A DNA stretch of 64,000 nt from Sysuimicrobium calidum (GTDB taxonomy: Bacteria; Sysuimicrobiota; Sysuimicrobiia; Sysuimicrobiales; Sysuimicrobiaceae): NCBI GenBank assembly GCA_031459935.1, contig JAVKHN010000003.1, positions 1 through 64,000 of the forward strand. Direction: 5' to 3'. Numbering within the stretch: the first letter of the stretch is position 1; each line of letters begins with the position of its first letter. This document shows, piece after piece, positions 42,261 through 50,834 of this stretch. The notes beneath the pieces were generated by a model. It saw only the letters and a list, made by a program, of their open reading frames with translations. It was not told where the DNA came from and did not search any database. Both the position numbers and the translations under genes were made by a program.

Positions 42261-43432
42261 GGAAGCCTGCAGCGGGAGACGTAGGCGTCCCCGTGGTTGC
42301 GGAAGATGGTGCCCCGCAGCCGGTTCACGATCTCGCCGTTGGACGTCTCCACCACCTGTCGGAGGTAGTAGTTCTGGATGGGGTACCCGTTCTTGCTGAA
42401 CCGGATCCGGCCCCGCGTGGTCTCAAATCCGGAGAGGATGGCCCGGCGGAACTCCGCCTTGCGGGTGAGATCTCCTCCCACCGCCCGCAGCCCGTGGTCC
42501 AGGGCCAGAGCCGCATCATAGCCCTGGGAGGCGTACAGGGTGGGGATGCGGTTGTACGTACGACGGAAGTCCTCCACGAACCGGCGGTTGATAGCGTTGA
42601 AGAGCTCCAGGGCCCAGTGGGAGCTGTTGAACACCCCCACCATGGGCCGGCCCACCGCCCGGATCACGTCCGCATCCGCGGAGAAACCGGGAAGCAGAAG
42701 CGGGATCTGCTGAAGCAGGCCCGCCTCCACGTACTGCTTGATGAAGTTCACCCCCATCGCCCCCGGGTAGAAGGCGTATACGGCGCTGGGGCGGGCTGCC
42801 CGGATCTGCGCGATCTCCACAGAGTAGTCCAGCTGCCCCAGCCGGGTGTAGAGCTCCCCGATCACGCGCCCCCTGTAGTAGCGCTTGAACCCCGTGAGGG
42901 CGTCCCGGCCCGCGGGGTAGTTGGGCGCCAGGATGAACGCGGTTTCATACCGTTTCAGCTGGGCGTAGTGTCCCATCGCTTCATGCATGTTGTCGTTCTG
43001 CCAGGCCACGTTGAGGAAATAGAAATTGCACTGTTCGCCCGCGTATTCGGAGGGTCCCGCGTTGGGGCTGATGTAGAAGGTCTGACTGCCGAACACTAGA
43101 TCCCCTACCGCCAGCAGGACGTTGGAGAAGATAATGCCCGTGACGAAGTCCACCCGATCCCGTCGCAGCATGCGCTCCACCGCGGTGCGGGCCACGTCCG
43201 GGTTCTGCTGGTCGTCCGCCACGAGCACCTCCACCGGGAGACCTCCGAGACGGTTCCCCAGGTGCCGCAGGGCCAGGTTGAAGCCGTCCAGGACATCCTG
43301 TCCCAGGGCTGCCCCGCCGCCCGAGAGGGTGCTCACGAACCCGATCCGCACCGTGCGGGGCTGGGCACCGGCGGGAAGAGCCACCAGCACCGCCAAAGCT
43401 GCCACCATCCGGAAGAGTGCCCGATTCCCCAT
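42257..43432 (-). CDS. livJ: Branched-chain amino acid-type ABC transporter, substrate-binding protein
   Basis: 391-residue type I binding protein with a signal peptide ending in PAGAQ. VRIGFVSTLSGGGAALGQDV matches the family start, and ADDQQNPDVARTAVERML plus the YPAGRDALTGFKRYYRG segment follow. Of two tandem ATGs, 43432 has the better spacing to GGAGGAGG. It is the first gene of the minus-strand run that includes the CoA ligase and monooxygenase genes, so its ligand may be an aromatic acid; LivJ-like proteins that bind aromatic acids are known. Confidence 0.9.
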   Translation of the reverse strand: MGNRALFRMVAALAVLVALPAGAQPRTVRIGFVSTLSGGGAALGQDVLDGFNLALRHLGNRLGGLPVEVLVADDQQNPDVARTAVERMLRRDRVDFVTGIIFSNVLLAVGDLVFGSQTFYISPNAGPSEYAGEQCNFYFLNVAWQNDNMHEAMGHYAQLKRYETAFILAPNYPAGRDALTGFKRYYRGRVIGELYTRLGQLDYSVEIAQIRAARPSAVYAFYPGAMGVNFIKQYVEAGLLQQIPLLLPGFSADADVIRAVGRPMVGVFNSSHWALELFNAINRRFVEDFRRTYNRIPTLYASQGYDAALALDHGLRAVGGDLTRKAEFRRAILSGFETTRGRIRFSKNGYPIQNYYLRQVVETSNGEIVNRLRGTIFRNHGDAYVSRCRLP

Positions 43433-43489
43433 CATCCTCCTCCGAAATGTGCTCGCTGCCCCGCGTCCCCAGGGCCGCTTTGTTTACTT

Positions 43490-43497
43490 TTGTACAA
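43490..43497. promoter_or_regulatory. Palindrome TTGTACAA in the divergent livJ/MFS gap
   Basis: An eight-base perfect palindrome inside an AT-rich patch (TTTGTTTACTTTTGTACAACC) in the 154-base divergent gap. On the minus strand TTGACG lies 21 bases from TACAAA of the palindrome, too far for a clear promoter. A regulator-binding site is possible. Confidence 0.25.
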
Positions 43498-43551
43498 CCA
43501 CCGGCCCCGTTCCTCCGTCAACCCCCTGTGGCGTCCCATGACCCCGGAAGG

Positions 43552-43582
43552 TTGCAGCGGACCCCGGGGGGCGTCGTACACT
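43552..43582 (+). promoter_or_regulatory. Candidate leaderless promoter of the MFS gene
   Basis: TTGCAG (43552-43557) and TACACT (43577-43582) are separated by 19 bases. The -10 ends seven bases before the GTG start at 43590, so the transcript would begin at or next to the start codon. Only a weak CAGG could serve as a ribosome-binding site. Confidence 0.35.
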
Positions 43583-43589
43583 TCAGGTT

Positions 43590-44807
43590 GTGTCCCTGGT
43601 GGAGCTTACGGTCCTGCTCGGGCTTCTGATGGCCCTGGTGGCCTTCGGCGTGGACGCCATGCTGCCGGCCCTCAGCGCTATGGCCCAGGAGTACGGAGTG
43701 ACAGAGACGCAGGTGCAGCTGGTGGTGGGCGTCTACCTCATGGGATTCGCCCCGGGGCAGCTCCTCTTCGGGCCTCTCAGCGACCGTTACGGCCGGCGAG
43801 GGGTGCTGCTCTGCGCCCTGGGGGTGTTCACGGCCCTCAGCTTCCTCATGCCCCTCGTGCGGTCCTTTCCCCTCCTCGTGGCCCTGCGGTTCTTCCAGGC
43901 GTTCTTTGGCTCCAGCATGCGGAGCGTGGGAACCGCCCTGGTACGGGATCGCCATCAGGCGGAGGCCATGGCCCGCATCCTTTCCTTCATCCAGATGGTT
44001 TTCCTCGTGGTCCCCATCCTGGCGCCCTCCGTGGGCACGCTGCTCCTCGGCTTCGGATGGAGGGCGGTCTTCCTCTTCCTGGGAGGTCTCGCTGCGGTCC
44101 TCCTCGGATGGGCCGCGCTCCGGCTCCCGGAGACTCTGCCCAGCTCACACCGCCGTCCCCTGAGCTACGCTTCCCTGCGGGAAGCTCTGGGCTTTCTCCT
44201 CCGGGCGCCCGAGAGTCGGGTGGCCGCACTTCTCCTCACCTTCACCTTCGCCATGCTGCACGCTTACCTCCTGAACGCCCCGCAGCTCTACAAGACCCAC
44301 CTGGGCCTGACGAACCCGCAGTTCGCCCTCGCCTTCGGGGGAACCGCGGCGTTCCAGAGCCTGGCCATGCTCTGTACGGGTCTCCTGGTCCACCGGCTCG
44401 GGCTCCGGGCCTTTCTGTGGTGGTCGCTCGTGTGGCTCTTCGCCTCTGCCGCCCTCTTCCCCCTCCACGTGCTCCTTCTGCGGAACCCCCTCCTCATCTG
44501 GCTGCACACAAGCCTCGTGTTCTTCGGAATCGGGCTCGTGTTCCCCAACGCCATGAGCCTGGCCATGGAGTCCATGGGGAGCATCGCGGGCTTCGCCAGC
44601 AGCGCAGTGGGATTCAGCAGCGGGCTGCTGGCAAGCCTCCTGGGGACCGCCCTGGGCCAGTGGGCGGGGGGAGAGCCCTTCCGGCTGGGGGTGGGGTGGT
44701 TCCTGCTGGGCCTGGCCGCCTTTCTCTGCGGCATGCGGGGTCTGCTCCGGACCGCGGCCTCCACCTCCACCCGACAGGCGGTCCCCGCGGACGAGGTGGT
44801 ATCTTAA
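43590..44807 (+). CDS. MFS exporter, Bcr/CflA drug-resistance type
   Basis: 405-residue major facilitator protein with about twelve membrane segments. MLPALSAMAQEYGVTETQVQ and the loop GPLSDRYGRRGVLL are the Bcr/CflA (DHA1) patterns, and the central motif C-like region RFFQAFFGSSMRSVGTALVRD follows. Probably a proton-coupled drug or metabolite efflux pump. The GTG start lacks a strong ribosome-binding site. It ends nine bases before proB and is probably co-transcribed with it. Confidence 0.88.
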   Translation: MSLVELTVLLGLLMALVAFGVDAMLPALSAMAQEYGVTETQVQLVVGVYLMGFAPGQLLFGPLSDRYGRRGVLLCALGVFTALSFLMPLVRSFPLLVALRFFQAFFGSSMRSVGTALVRDRHQAEAMARILSFIQMVFLVVPILAPSVGTLLLGFGWRAVFLFLGGLAAVLLGWAALRLPETLPSSHRRPLSYASLREALGFLLRAPESRVAALLLTFTFAMLHAYLLNAPQLYKTHLGLTNPQFALAFGGTAAFQSLAMLCTGLLVHRLGLRAFLWWSLVWLFASAALFPLHVLLLRNPLLIWLHTSLVFFGIGLVFPNAMSLAMESMGSIAGFASSAVGFSSGLLASLLGTALGQWAGGEPFRLGVGWFLLGLAAFLCGMRGLLRTAASTSTRQAVPADEVVS

Positions 44808-44815
44808 AGGGGAGC

Positions 44816-45979
44816 ATGGATGTCCGCCACGCTTCCTTCGACCCCGCCGCGTGTCGCCGGATCGTGGTGAAGGTCGGAAGTGCCCTCATCGCGGATCCGG
44901 CCTCCTCCACCATTCCGCGGCTCGCGGGCGAACTGGCGGAGCTGAGGCGCGGGGGGCGGGAGGTGGTGGTGGTCTCCTCCGGCGCCGTGGCCCTGGGTAC
45001 CGCGCGGTTGAAGCTCCCCGCCCGGCCCCTCTCCATCCCCGCCAAGCAGGCGGCGGCCGCGGTGGGTCAACCCCTCCTCATGCAGGCGTGGGCGGAAGCC
45101 TTTGCCCGTCACGGCCTCGTGGCGGCCCAGGTGCTCCTCACCGCCTTCGACCTCGCGGACCGCAGCCGCTTCCTCAACGCCCGCCACACCGTGGAGACCC
45201 TGCTGCGGTGGGGCGCAGTACCCGTGGTGAACGAGAACGACACCGTGGCGGTGGAGGAGCTGAAGTTCGGCGATAACGACCACCTATCCGTCCTCCTGGC
45301 CACCCTGGTGGGCGCGGACCTCCTGCTGGTGCTCTCCGACGTGGAGGCCCTCTACGACCGGGATCCCCGCACGTGCCCGGACGCCCGCCCCATCCGGCGG
45401 GTGGACCGGGTGGATCGGGAGCTCCTGGCCCGAGCCGGAGCGGAGCCGGGGGAGGTGGGGACGGGCGGAATGCGCTCGAAGCTGCTGGCCGCGGAGAAGG
45501 CCCTCGCCGCGGGGATCCCCATGTGGCTACTGCCCGGCCACAGCCCGCACGCGATCCGGGAGGCCCTCTCGGGAGCCCCCGTGGGCACCCTCTTCTGGAG
45601 CGCCCGGAGGCGGTACTCGGGCCGGAAACTGTGGCTGTACCAGTTGCCGCGGCCTGCGGGGGAACTCCTCCTGGACGCGGGGGCCGCCCGGGCTCTCCGG
45701 GAGGAGGGGGCTTCGCTCCTGCCCGCGGGGATCCGGGGCGTGCGGGGGGAGTTCGGCGTAGGAGATCCCGTGCGGTGCCTGGATCCCGAGGGGCGGCTGG
45801 TGGGGGTGGGGCTGGTGAACTACAGCTCCAGTGAGATCGAGCGCATCAAAGGGGCGCACACCCGGGAGATCGAAACCCGGCTGGGGTACAAGCACTCCGA
45901 CGAAGTGATCCACCGGGATCACTTCGTGCTGGCGGGGGAGCTGGAGGCAGAGGCATCCTACGCAGGAGGGGTGCGATGA
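44816..45979 (+). CDS. proB: Glutamate 5-kinase with PUA domain
   Basis: First step of proline synthesis. 387 residues: the amino-acid kinase domain with RRIVVKVGSALIA, VVSSGAVALG, VVNENDTVAVEELKFGDND and the GTGGMRSKL loop, and a C-terminal PUA domain (from about 280) ending at HRDHFVL. ATG at 44816 has AAAGGGGAG upstream. Its stop overlaps the proA start (ATGA). A very long open frame upstream of it is antisense/out-of-frame noise. Confidence 0.95.
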   Translation: MDVRHASFDPAACRRIVVKVGSALIADPASSTIPRLAGELAELRRGGREVVVVSSGAVALGTARLKLPARPLSIPAKQAAAAVGQPLLMQAWAEAFARHGLVAAQVLLTAFDLADRSRFLNARHTVETLLRWGAVPVVNENDTVAVEELKFGDNDHLSVLLATLVGADLLLVLSDVEALYDRDPRTCPDARPIRRVDRVDRELLARAGAEPGEVGTGGMRSKLLAAEKALAAGIPMWLLPGHSPHAIREALSGAPVGTLFWSARRRYSGRKLWLYQLPRPAGELLLDAGAARALREEGASLLPAGIRGVRGEFGVGDPVRCLDPEGRLVGVGLVNYSSSEIERIKGAHTREIETRLGYKHSDEVIHRDHFVLAGELEAEASYAGGVR

Positions 45980-47235
45980 TCGAGCTCGCGAGCGAACTGC
46001 GGGAGATGGGGAAGCGGGCCCGCACAGCCGCCCGGCTGCTCCTCCGGGCCTCGCCCGCGGCCAAGCAGCGGGCTCTGCTGCGGATCGCGGGGCTGCTGGA
46101 GGAGCGGTGGCCCGAGGTCCTGGAGGCGAACCGGCAGGACCTGGAGGCTGCCCAGGCCCAGGGCCTGCCGAAGCCCAAGCTGGAGCGGCTGCGGTTGGGA
46201 GACCGCCGCCGGGACGATCTCGTAGAAGGCCTGCGGCAGATCGCGGCTCTGCCGGATCCCGTGGGCGAGGTCGAGCACCTCACCGTGCGGCCGAACGGTC
46301 TGGTGGTCGGCCGCATGCGGGTGCCGCTGGGTGTGATCGGCCTCATCTACGAGGCCCGGCCCGATGCCACGGTGGAAGCCAGCGCGGTGGCCCTCAAGGC
46401 CGGGAACGCCATCCTCCTGCGGGGGGGAAAGGAGGCCCGGGGGAGCAACGAAACCCTCGTGCGCCTGATCCGCGAGGCTCTGGAGGGATCCGGCCTCCCT
46501 GCGGATGCGGTGCAGCTCGTCCCTGCGGGGGATCGGCAGTCCGTGCTGGAGATGTGCCGGATGGAGGGCCTGCTGGACCTCCTTATCCCGAGGGGCGGGG
46601 AGGAGTTGATCCGGCTCGTGCAGGAGCACGCCCGGGTTCCCGTGCTGGCCCACGCCAGGGGGGTGAACCACCTCTACGTGGACGAGGACGCGGATCTGGA
46701 GATGGCGGTGCGCATCGCGGTGAACGCCAAGGCCCAGCGCCCCGCCACCTGCAATGCCCTGGAGAAAGTCCTGGTGCACCAAGCGGTGGCGGCTGAGTTC
46801 CTGCCCGAGCTGGAGACTGGCATGCGGGAGGCGGGGGTGGTGCTGCGGGGCTGCCCCCGCACCTGCAAGATCCTGCCGCACGTCACGCCCGCCCGGGAGG
46901 AGGACTGGAGCGCGGAGTACCTGGATCTGATTCTCGCGGTGCGGGTGGTGGACTCCCTGGAGGAGGCCTTGGCGCACATCGCCCGGTACGGGTCCCGCCA
47001 CACGGAGGCCATCGTGACCCGGAACCACGATCGGGCCATGCGCTTTCTGCGGGAGGTGGACGCCTCCCTGGTCCTGGTCAACGCCAGCACCCGGTTCAAC
47101 GACGGGTTCCAGCTGGGCCTGGGCGCGGAGATCGGCATCAGCACCACGAAGCTGCATGCCTACGGGCCCATGGGCGTGCGGGAGCTCACCACCACCAAGT
47201 TCGTGGCCCTGGGACAGGGCCAGGTGCGTTCCTAG
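45976..47235 (+). CDS. proA: Glutamate-5-semialdehyde dehydrogenase (gamma-glutamyl phosphate reductase)
   Basis: Second step of proline synthesis, NADPH-dependent. The 419-residue protein has the aldehyde-dehydrogenase-like fold: GVIGLIYEARPD, SAVALKAGNAILLRGGKEA, the active-site Cys in RPATCNALE, and the C-terminal GAEIGISTTKLHAYGPMG. ATG overlaps the proB stop; purE begins directly after its stop codon. Confidence 0.96.
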   Translation: MIELASELREMGKRARTAARLLLRASPAAKQRALLRIAGLLEERWPEVLEANRQDLEAAQAQGLPKPKLERLRLGDRRRDDLVEGLRQIAALPDPVGEVEHLTVRPNGLVVGRMRVPLGVIGLIYEARPDATVEASAVALKAGNAILLRGGKEARGSNETLVRLIREALEGSGLPADAVQLVPAGDRQSVLEMCRMEGLLDLLIPRGGEELIRLVQEHARVPVLAHARGVNHLYVDEDADLEMAVRIAVNAKAQRPATCNALEKVLVHQAVAAEFLPELETGMREAGVVLRGCPRTCKILPHVTPAREEDWSAEYLDLILAVRVVDSLEEALAHIARYGSRHTEAIVTRNHDRAMRFLREVDASLVLVNASTRFNDGFQLGLGAEIGISTTKLHAYGPMGVRELTTTKFVALGQGQVRS

Positions 47236-47730
47236 ATGCGACCCCTCGTGGGCGTGATCATGGGATCCGTCTCCGACTGGGAGACCATGCAACACGCGGT
47301 GGCCACCCTCGAGGAACTGGGGGTGCCCTGTGAGGTGCGGGTGATCAGCGCCCACCGCACCCCGGAGGTCATGGCGGAGTACGCGCGGAGTGCGGAGGGG
47401 CGGGGACTGCTGGTGATCATCGCGGGCGCGGGCGGGGCCGCACACCTGCCCGGCATGACCGCGGCCCACACGGCTCTCCCCGTACTGGGTGTCCCCGTGG
47501 AATCCAGGGCCCTCAAGGGCCTGGATTCCCTGCTCAGCATCGTGCAGATGCCCGCGGGCGTACCCGTGGGAACCCTGGCCATCGGGCGGGCTGGAGCCAT
47601 CAACGCTGCGCTGCTGGCTGCAAGCATCGTGGGCCTCCGGCACCCGGAGTACCTGGAGCGGGTGAAGCGGTACCGGGAGGCACAAAGTCAGGAGGTGCTC
47701 GCCCGCCCGGATCCCCGCACGGAGAAGTGA
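47236..47730 (+). CDS. purE: 5-(carboxyamino)imidazole ribonucleotide mutase
   Basis: Class I PurE mutase of purine synthesis, 164 residues. VGVIMGSVSDWETM, VISAHRTPEVM (with the catalytic His) and AGAGGAAHLPGMTAAHT are the family motifs; PVGTLAIGRAGAINAALLA closes the core. It starts right after proA and overlaps purK by four bases (GTGA), so proBA and purEK form one operon. Confidence 0.96.
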   Translation: MRPLVGVIMGSVSDWETMQHAVATLEELGVPCEVRVISAHRTPEVMAEYARSAEGRGLLVIIAGAGGAAHLPGMTAAHTALPVLGVPVESRALKGLDSLLSIVQMPAGVPVGTLAIGRAGAINAALLAASIVGLRHPEYLERVKRYREAQSQEVLARPDPRTEK

Positions 47731-48854
47731 GGATCGGGATCCTCGGAGGCGGGCAGCTGGGCCGGATGCTGGCCCTCTCCGGCTATCCGCTCGGCTTCTC
47801 CTTCCGGTTTCTGGACCCCTCCCCGGAGGCCTGCGCGGGACAGGTGGGGGAGCTCCTGGTGGGAGATTACCGGGACGAAGTCCTCCTGCGCCGGTTCGCG
47901 GAGGGCCTGGACGTTGTGACCTACGAGTTCGAGAACGTGCCCGCGGAGGCCGCCCGGTTCCTGGCACAATCGCTCCCCGTCTACCCGCCCCCGAAAGCCC
48001 TACGGGTGGCCCAGGATCGGCTTGTGGAAAAACGGTTCTTCTCGTCCCTGGGGATCCCGACACCGGCCTTCTGCACGGTGGAAGGCCCGGAGGACCTCCC
48101 TCCGGCCGTAGAGCGCCTGGGGCTTCCCGCCCTGCTGAAGACCCGGCGGGGCGGGTACGACGGAAAGGGGCAGATTCCCCTCCAGACCCCCGAGGACCTG
48201 AAACCGGTTTCAGAAACGTTGGACGGAGCGCACCTCCTGCTGGAGCAGTTCGTGCCCTTCGACCGGGAGCTCTCCGTGGTCGCGGTACGCGCTGCAAGCG
48301 GGGAGGTGGCCTTCTATCCCCTTGTGGAGAACCACCACCGGGAGGGCATCCTGCGGCTTTCCCTGGCTCCCGCTCCCGGGCTTACGCCCGAGCTCCAGGC
48401 CAAAGCCGAGACGTACGCCCGGAGGGTCCTGGAGGCCATGGGATACGTAGGGGTGATCGCCATCGAGTTCTTTCAGGTGGGGGAGGAGCTTCTGGCCAAC
48501 GAGATGGCGCCCCGGGTTCACAACAGCGGGCACTGGACCATCGAGGGCGCGCAGACGAGCCAGTTCCAGAACCACCTGCGGGCCATCTGCGGCCTCCCGC
48601 TTGGCCCTACGGCCCCGCGGGGGTGGAGCGCCATGGTGAACCTCATCGGCAGAGCACCGGACTTCCGCCGCCTTCTCGCCTTCCCGCAGGCCCACCTCCA
48701 CTGGTACGGGAAGCAGGTTCGACCGGACCGGAAAGTGGGACACGTCACGCTGCAGGCGGACTCGGAGGACACCCTCCGGGAGCTCCTCCCGCGGCTGCTG
48801 GACCTGGTGGGAGAACGGCTCCCGGGGCCCTACCGGATGGCCTCCTCGCGGTAG
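47727..48854 (+). CDS. purK: 5-(carboxyamino)imidazole ribonucleotide synthase
   Basis: ATP-grasp enzyme that carboxylates AIR with bicarbonate; its product is the PurE substrate. 375 residues with IGILGGGQLGRMLA, the ATP-grasp TRRGGYDGKGQ loop, and the ligand-rich APRVHNSGHWTIEGAQTSQF. The GTG start overlaps the purE stop. The 3' end overlaps the convergent uvrC gene by 25 bases. Confidence 0.96.
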   Translation: MRIGILGGGQLGRMLALSGYPLGFSFRFLDPSPEACAGQVGELLVGDYRDEVLLRRFAEGLDVVTYEFENVPAEAARFLAQSLPVYPPPKALRVAQDRLVEKRFFSSLGIPTPAFCTVEGPEDLPPAVERLGLPALLKTRRGGYDGKGQIPLQTPEDLKPVSETLDGAHLLLEQFVPFDRELSVVAVRAASGEVAFYPLVENHHREGILRLSLAPAPGLTPELQAKAETYARRVLEAMGYVGVIAIEFFQVGEELLANEMAPRVHNSGHWTIEGAQTSQFQNHLRAICGLPLGPTAPRGWSAMVNLIGRAPDFRRLLAFPQAHLHWYGKQVRPDRKVGHVTLQADSEDTLRELLPRLLDLVGERLPGPYRMASSR

Positions 48855-50713
48855 GCGGGGAGCTCCCGGGCTCGCAGGAACTCCAGCACCCTCCGGGCCA
48901 CCTTCGGCCCCACCACCGCGGCCACCTCCTCTTCCGTGGCCTCCCGCAGGCGGCGCACGGAGCCGAAGTGCCGGATGAGCTCCCGCTTGCGCTTCTCCCC
49001 GACCCCCGGGACCTCGTCCAGCACGGAGTACACGATGCGACGTTCCCGGAGCTTCCGGTGGTAGGCGTTCGCGAACCGGTGGGCCTCGTCCCGTACCCGC
49101 TGCAGGAGCTGTAGGGCCGTGGAGTCCGTACCGAGCCGCAGGGGCTCCGGGACATCCGGCCGGTACACGAGCTCCTCCCGCTTGGCCAGGGCCACCACGG
49201 GGATGTGGAATCCTGTCTCGGAGAGGGCCTCCAGGGCGGCCTGGAGCTGCGGTCGACCGCCGTCTATCAGGATGAGATCCGGAAGCACGGACCATCTGGG
49301 CTTGCGGGACGCCCCTTGATCCAGGGCCTCTCGCTCCTCCCGGGCGTTCTCGAACCGGCGGCGCAGGGCCTCCCGGAGCATGGCCACGTCGTTGGGACCG
49401 GGCGTGGTCCGGATCCGGAACCGGCGGTAGGCCTCCTTGCGGGGCCTACCGCCCTCGAAGGTGACCAGGGAGGCCACCGCCTCTCCGGCCTGGAAGTTGG
49501 AGACGTCGTATCCCTCGATGCGGAAGGGAGGATTCGTAAGCCCCAGCGCCTGCGCCAGCGCCCGTATCGCGGCTCCCTCCCGACCCGCCAGACGCACCCG
49601 CTCCTGCTCCAGGTGAAACCGGGCGTTCTCCCGGGCCATCTCCACCAACCGCCAGTCCGCCTCCTGTTCCGGCACTCCCACCCGCACCGGCTCTCCCCGC
49701 CGTTCCCCCAGCCAGTGGGCGATCAGCCCCTGGTCCTCCACGGGCTCGGGGATGAGCACCTCCGGGGGGACGGCGGGGGTGTGCGCGTAGAACTGCTCCA
49801 GGAAGGTGCGCAGGACCTCCGCGGGGGTGTGGACGGCGGCTCCGGTCAGGAAGAAGTGCTCCTGCCCCACCAGCCGCCCCCCGCGCACGAAGAACACCTG
49901 GGCACAGGCGTCGTCCCCGTCCGTGGACACCGCCACCACGTCCCGGTCCAGCAGCTCGGAACCGGAGGTGCGCTGCCGCTGCTGGATGGCTTCGATGGCC
50001 CGGATCTGATCCCGCAGGGCTGCCGCCCGCTCGAACTCCAGGCGGTCCGCGGCCTCCTGCATCCGGCGCCGCAGGTCCTCCAGCAGGGCCTCCTGTTTCC
50101 CCTCCAGGAACAGCACCGCCTCACGCACCTGCTCCGCGTACTGCTCCCGGGTAGCCCCCCAGCCCACACAAGGTGCGGTGCACAGTCCCATGGCATGGTC
50201 CAGGCATGGCCGCGGCAGGGACCGGTCGATCTCGAGGGTGCAGCTGCGGAGCCGGAACAGCTTCCGGATGGTGCGGATGGTGCGGCGCACCAGCTTCGGC
50301 TCGTGGTAAGGGTAGGGGCCGAAGTAGCGGGCGCCGTCCCGCGCGATCCTGCGGGTCATCAGGATCCGGGGATAGGGTTCGTCGGTGATCTTGATGTACG
50401 GGTAGGCCTTGTCGTCCGCCATCCGAACGTTGTAGCGGGGCCGGTGCTGCTTGATCAGGTTCGTCTCCAGGACCAGGGCCTCCACCTCGTTGGCGCACAC
50501 CACCACGTCGAAGTCGAAGACCTTGGTCATGAGATGCCGGATGCGGGGGGAGGGGGCGGTGCGGGGGTCCTGGAAATAGGTACGCACCCGGCTCCGCAGA
50601 GACGCGGCCTTCCCCACGTAGATGATCCGACCCGCCCGGTCCCGCAGGAGGTATACCCCGGGCTTGAGGGGCAGGGCCCGCAGCTTCTCCTCCAGGTTCG
50701 GAACTCGATCCAT
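48830..50713 (-). CDS. uvrC: UvrABC excinuclease subunit C
   Basis: Makes both incisions in nucleotide excision repair. 627 residues: a GIY-YIG domain (about 14-95, GVYLL ... IIYVGKA), a Cys-rich region (CTAPCVGW), the UVR motif (about 205-235, LEFERAAALRDQI), an RNase H-like endonuclease domain (YDVSNFQAGEAVASLV ... LILIDGGRPQL) and a C-terminal HhH2 domain (LDEVPGVGEKRKREL). ATG at 50713 has GGAAGGG upstream; TATGAT (50728-50723) lies just before it. It is the only SOS-type repair gene in the window. Confidence 0.96.
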   Translation of the reverse strand: MDRVPNLEEKLRALPLKPGVYLLRDRAGRIIYVGKAASLRSRVRTYFQDPRTAPSPRIRHLMTKVFDFDVVVCANEVEALVLETNLIKQHRPRYNVRMADDKAYPYIKITDEPYPRILMTRRIARDGARYFGPYPYHEPKLVRRTIRTIRKLFRLRSCTLEIDRSLPRPCLDHAMGLCTAPCVGWGATREQYAEQVREAVLFLEGKQEALLEDLRRRMQEAADRLEFERAAALRDQIRAIEAIQQRQRTSGSELLDRDVVAVSTDGDDACAQVFFVRGGRLVGQEHFFLTGAAVHTPAEVLRTFLEQFYAHTPAVPPEVLIPEPVEDQGLIAHWLGERRGEPVRVGVPEQEADWRLVEMARENARFHLEQERVRLAGREGAAIRALAQALGLTNPPFRIEGYDVSNFQAGEAVASLVTFEGGRPRKEAYRRFRIRTTPGPNDVAMLREALRRRFENAREEREALDQGASRKPRWSVLPDLILIDGGRPQLQAALEALSETGFHIPVVALAKREELVYRPDVPEPLRLGTDSTALQLLQRVRDEAHRFANAYHRKLRERRIVYSVLDEVPGVGEKRKRELIRHFGSVRRLREATEEEVAAVVGPKVARRVLEFLRARELPAYREEAIR

Positions 50714-50834
50714 CGCCCTTCCATCATACCCGGCGCCCCTGAAAGCGGTCCCGGGGCCCCATGCCACAGCCCTCGCGGCGGCCACGGTCCAGCGGTTCGG
50801 AGACCGGCTCCGGGAGGCGGCCGCGGGCATGGCG

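Noticed and set aside
45958..48297. 779-codon minus-strand frame opposite proA, purE and purK
   Set aside because: Antisense to three conserved genes; no recognisable domain.
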